DNA of 64,000 nt from Paracoccus litorisediminis (GTDB lineage: Bacteria > Pseudomonadota > Alphaproteobacteria > Rhodobacterales > Rhodobacteraceae), in NCBI RefSeq assembly GCF_009711205.1, contig NZ_WMIG01000001.1:868001-932000 (forward strand), given 5' to 3'. Both the position numbers and the translations under genes were made by a program. The notes below the pieces were generated by a model. That model had not been told where the DNA came from and searched no databases. It saw only the letters and a list, made by a program, of their open reading frames with translations. Each line of letters opens with the position of its first letter. The first letter of the stretch is position 1. Of this stretch, positions 59,544 through 64,000 are shown one piece after another.

Positions 59544-60335
59544 ATGGCCAAAAGCGAAGCCCGCAAGGATGGCGGCATCTGGGAAACCGTCAAGACCATC
59601 TTCTGGGCGCTGCTGATCGCGGGCGTCTTCCGCACGCTGTTCTTCCAGCCCTTCTGGATTCCCTCGGGCTCGATGAAGGACACGCTGCTGATCGGCGATT
59701 TCCTGTTCGTGAACAAGATGGCCTATGGCTATTCCAGCCATTCCTGCCCGATGTCGCTTTGCCCGATCACCGGTCGCATCCTGGGCTCCGAACCCGAGCG
59801 CGGCGATGTCGTGGTCTTCCGCCACCCGACGCGCGGCGATGACTTCATCAAACGCCTTGTCGGGCTGCCCGGCGACCGCGTGCAAATGCGCGGCGGCGTG
59901 CTGTACATCAACGGCGAAGCAGCCCCGCAGGTCCCGAACGGCACCTTCACCGAGGCGCAGGCCCCGCAAGGCCCGCAAGGCAGCCTGCCCTGCCCCGGTC
60001 AGATCCGCGCCGCGACCGATGGCCAATGCACCGCCGACCGCCTGACCGAGACGCTGCCGAACGGCGTCAGCCACGACGTGCTGAACCTTGCCGACAACGG
60101 TCCCGGCGACAACACCCCGGAATTCACCGTCCCCGAGGGCAATTACTTCTTCCTTGGCGACAACCGCGACAACTCCGGCGACTCGCGCTGGCCGGCCTCG
60201 ATGGGCGGCGTCGGCATGGTGCCCGCGGAATACCTGATCGGTCGCGCCGATCGGATCATGTTCTCGTCGGCGGGCAAGTCGCTGCTGTATTTCTGGACGT
60301 GGCGCGCGGACCGCTTCTTCAAGGCTGTGGATTAA
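59544..60335 (+). CDS. lepB: Signal peptidase I
   Basis: This 263-aa membrane serine protease cleaves signal peptides. The N-terminal helix (residues about 15-32) is followed by the catalytic Ser43 in PSGSMKDTL and Lys103 in DDFIKRLVGLPGDRVQM. A later family box is YFFLGDNRDNSGDSRW, and RVQMRGGVLYING follows the Lys box. GAGGGGACC precedes the ATG at 59544. An in-frame ATG five codons upstream is less well placed. Upstream of rnc in the usual order. Confidence 0.95.
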   Translation: MAKSEARKDGGIWETVKTIFWALLIAGVFRTLFFQPFWIPSGSMKDTLLIGDFLFVNKMAYGYSSHSCPMSLCPITGRILGSEPERGDVVVFRHPTRGDDFIKRLVGLPGDRVQMRGGVLYINGEAAPQVPNGTFTEAQAPQGPQGSLPCPGQIRAATDGQCTADRLTETLPNGVSHDVLNLADNGPGDNTPEFTVPEGNYFFLGDNRDNSGDSRWPASMGGVGMVPAEYLIGRADRIMFSSAGKSLLYFWTWRADRFFKAVD

Positions 60336-60377
60336 GGAAGAATTGCCGCGGAAGGGGGGCCGTGGCAGGATCGGGAC

Positions 60378-61067
60378 ATGAAGATTTCTGCCGAACTGCA
60401 AGCCTTCTCGGACAGGCTGGGCCATCAATTCGCCCGGCCTGAACTGCTGCAACGCGCCCTGACCCACGGCTCGATCTCGACCGCGACGCGCCCCGACAAC
60501 CAGCGGCTTGAATTTCTGGGCGACCGGGTGCTTGGCCTGACCCTGGCCGAGGCGCTGTTTGCCGCCGACCGCACCGCGACCGAGGGCCAGCTTGCCCCCC
60601 GCTACAACGCGCTGGTCAAGGGCGAGACCTGCGCCGCCATCGCGCGCGAAATCGGTCTGGGCGATGTGCTGAAGCTGGGCCGATCCGAGATGAAGACCGG
60701 CGGCCGGCGCAAGGAAGCGCTGCTGGCCGACGCGATGGAGGCGGTTCTGGCCGCGATCTATCTGGATGCGGGCTTTGATGCGGCACGCAAGGTCGTGCTG
60801 GAACTTTGGGCCAATCGGCTCAAGAATGTCGATGACGACGCGCGCGATGCCAAGACCGCGCTGCAGGAATGGGCGCAGGCTCAGGGCATGACGCCGCCGT
60901 CTTACGTCCAGACCCGGCGCTCGGGGCCCGACCACGCCCCCGAATTTGAAATCACCGTCCAGCTGGATGATGGCCGTCAGGCCAGCGCCAGCGGCAAGGG
61001 CACGAAACGCAGCATCGAGCAAGCGGCCGCACAGGCCCTGCTTGAGCAGATCGAAGGTTCCACATGA
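60378..61067 (+). CDS. rnc: Ribonuclease III
   Basis: This 229-aa double-strand RNA endonuclease processes rRNA precursors and other RNA duplexes. The catalytic signature is [20 protein letters not shown], the second acidic site is in [17 protein letters not shown], and a C-terminal double-stranded RNA-binding domain occupies about residues 157-226 ([39 protein letters not shown]). The stop overlaps the era ATG (ATGA). Confidence 0.97.
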   Translation: MKISAELQAFSDRLGHQFARPELLQRALTHGSISTATRPDNQRLEFLGDRVLGLTLAEALFAADRTATEGQLAPRYNALVKGETCAAIAREIGLGDVLKLGRSEMKTGGRRKEALLADAMEAVLAAIYLDAGFDAARKVVLELWANRLKNVDDDARDAKTALQEWAQAQGMTPPSYVQTRRSGPDHAPEFEITVQLDDGRQASASGKGTKRSIEQAAAQALLEQIEGST

Positions 61068-61975
61068 CCGAAACGCGCGCGGGCTTCGCAGCCCTGATCG
61101 GCGAACCCAATGCCGGGAAATCCACGCTTCTGAACCAGATGGTCGGGGCCAAGGTCTCGATCGTCACGCATAAGGTGCAGACGACCCGTTCGCGCATCCG
61201 CGGTATCGCCATGCACGAGAAATCGCAGATCGTCTTTGTCGACACGCCCGGCATCTTTCGCCCGCGTCGCCGGCTGGACCGGTCGATGGTCAAAGCGGCA
61301 TGGGGCGGCGCTGCGGATGCCGATGTCATCCTGTTCCTGATCGAGGCCCATCGCGGCCTGACTGACGGCGCCAAGGCCATCATCGAGAACCTGCGCGAAT
61401 ATGCCGGCAAGACCCCGGTGGCGCTGATCATCAACAAGATCGACCGCGTCAAGGCCGAGGTGCTGCTGGCCCTGTCGCAAGAGATCAACGAGACCTTCGA
61501 ATTCGCCCAGACCTTCATGATCTCGGCGGAAAAGGGCTATGGCTGCAACGCCCTGATCGACTGGCTGGCCGCCGAGGTTCCCGAAGGGCCGTGGCTCTAC
61601 CCCGAGGATCAGGTGGCCGATCTGCCGATGCGCATGATCGCCGCGGAAATCACCCGCGAAAAGCTGACCCTGCGCCTGCACGAGGAAATCCCCTACCAGC
61701 TCACGGTGGAAACCGAGAAATGGGAGGAAAAGAAGGACGGCTCGGCCCGCGTCGACCAGATCGTCTATGTCACCCGCGCTGGCCACAAGGGCATCGTGCT
61801 GGGCAAGGGCGGTGAGACCATCAAGGCCGTGGGCCAGGCCGCCCGCGCCGAGATGATGGAGTTCATGGGCCGCCCGATCCACCTGTTCCTGCAGGTCAAG
61901 GTCCGCGAGAACTGGCAGGATGAGGCCGAGCGCTACAACGAAATGGGCCTCGACTTCCGCGACGGCGACGCCTGA
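61064..61975 (+). CDS. era: GTPase Era
   Basis: This 303-aa GTPase binds 16S rRNA and is needed for 30S assembly. G1 is [17 protein letters not shown]2 [12 protein letters not shown]3 DTPGIFRP and G4 NKIDRVK. A C-terminal KH domain is present ([25 protein letters not shown]). The start overlaps rnc by four bases. The DUF1491 gene follows after two bases. Confidence 0.97.
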   Translation: MTETRAGFAALIGEPNAGKSTLLNQMVGAKVSIVTHKVQTTRSRIRGIAMHEKSQIVFVDTPGIFRPRRRLDRSMVKAAWGGAADADVILFLIEAHRGLTDGAKAIIENLREYAGKTPVALIINKIDRVKAEVLLALSQEINETFEFAQTFMISAEKGYGCNALIDWLAAEVPEGPWLYPEDQVADLPMRMIAAEITREKLTLRLHEEIPYQLTVETEKWEEKKDGSARVDQIVYVTRAGHKGIVLGKGGETIKAVGQAARAEMMEFMGRPIHLFLQVKVRENWQDEAERYNEMGLDFRDGDA

Positions 61976-61977
61976 GC

Positions 61978-62313
61978 ATGACTGACGCAAGGCTGGCTGC
62001 GGGGATCTGGGTCTCGGCCTATCTCAAGCGCCTGCAGCTGGCCGATATCCCCGCCTATATCCTGCGCCGCGGCGATGACACGGCGGGGGCGGTCATGGTC
62101 AAATGCGCCACGCTGGATGGCCGCGCCAGCCTGTGGGTGCGGGAGTGGGATTTTGAAACCGACCAGCGCCCCTGGGTGCGGCTGGCCGAGGCCCCCGAAC
62201 CCGAAATCGACGCCGCGATCACGCGCCATTCCGCCCGCGATCCCGACCTGTGGGTGATCGAGATCGAGAGCCGCGGCGGGGTCACGTTGCTGGATCAGCC
62301 CGGACTGGTCTGA
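61978..62313 (+). CDS. DUF1491 family protein
   Basis: This 111-aa cytoplasmic protein belongs to the DUF1491 family, commonly found after era in alphaproteobacteria and of unknown function. Motifs are AGIWVSAYLKRLQLADIPAYILRRGD, GAVMVKCATLDGRASLWVREWDF and RDPDLWVIEIESR. It is two bases after era, probably cotranscribed. Confidence 0.88.
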   Translation: MTDARLAAGIWVSAYLKRLQLADIPAYILRRGDDTAGAVMVKCATLDGRASLWVREWDFETDQRPWVRLAEAPEPEIDAAITRHSARDPDLWVIEIESRGGVTLLDQPGLV

Positions 62314-62319
62314 ATCCCC

Positions 62320-62347
62320 GGAAAACCACCAAATCTTGTGGCTTTCC
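62320..62347 (+). terminator. Stem-loop after the era operon
   Basis: GGAAAACCAC/GTGGCTTTCC, with one mismatch and the loop CAAATCTT, lies after the DUF1491 stop and before the gyrB promoter. No T-run follows. It may be a weak or partial terminator. Confidence 0.4.
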
Positions 62348-62348
62348 C

Positions 62349-64000
<1,652 letters not shown>

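Overview
The window is high-GC bacterial chromosome, densely packed with house-keeping and nutrient-uptake genes. The gene content points to an alphaproteobacterium of the Rhodobacterales, probably Paracoccus-like. The evidence is a four-subunit sarcosine oxidase, an aa3-type cytochrome oxidase subunit IV peptide, a CcmI/RuvX pair, a DUF1491 gene after era, and many ATGA start/stop overlaps. This placement is inferred from gene families and order, not from a search. I see no phage genes, transposase, integrase, CRISPR array or rRNA.

Region by region. 1-4104 (minus): sarcosine oxidase soxB, a small Ala/Pro-rich membrane protein gene, soxD, and soxA cut by the window edge. 4301-5997 (plus): ccmI-ruvX. 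6054-10304 (minus): a secreted phytase-esterase-like protein, cbpA-cbpM, and mog. 10415-14728: a GNAT gene, argG, a compositionally odd membrane protein, threonine dehydratase and a NUDIX hydrolase. 14853-15280: two identical tRNA-Leu(CAG) genes in a tandem 171-bp duplication, each with its own promoter and terminator. 15444-18887: a GMC oxidoreductase, an NDUFA9-like Rossmann protein and uppP. 19038-25868: gltD, a secreted unknown and gltB. 26151-34427: a CDF transporter, then a DctB/DctD-type two-component system followed by a tripartite tricarboxylate transporter (tctC-tctB-tctA-tctC). 34499-40445: a polyamine-type ABC transporter with a P1/DmpA peptidase, divergent from an RpiR regulator. 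40511-53530: tRNA-Pro(CGG), a DMT exporter, leuB, a uracil-DNA glycosylase, a DsbD-N-like protein, algH, threonylcarbamoyl-AMP synthase, an acyl-CoA dehydrogenase, an MBL hydrolase, cox subunit IV, azlCD and greA. 53824-64000 (plus): ETF-ubiquinone oxidoreductase, a TPR protein, ispE, pdxJ, acpS, lepB, rnc, era, DUF1491 and gyrB, which runs off the right edge.

Functional links. Sarcosine oxidation yields glycine, formaldehyde or methylene-THF, and peroxide. GltBD assimilates ammonia. The sensor kinase and regulator upstream of the TTT operon very likely control it, and a perfect 22-bp palindrome between them is the natural operator candidate. The RpiR regulator probably controls the divergent ABC-peptidase operon. 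ETF-QO and the acyl-CoA dehydrogenase belong to electron flow from acyl-CoA oxidation to quinone.

The most unusual observations are: the secreted unknown translationally coupled between the glutamate synthase subunits; the regulator with GAFPGA in place of GAFTGA and no well-spaced sigma-54 promoter at its apparent target; an 11-bp periodic Pho-box-like array before the phytase-like gene; the tandem tRNA-Leu units; and a dispersed intergenic motif found in three gaps. None of these by itself proves a new system. The window is mostly ordinary core chromosome.
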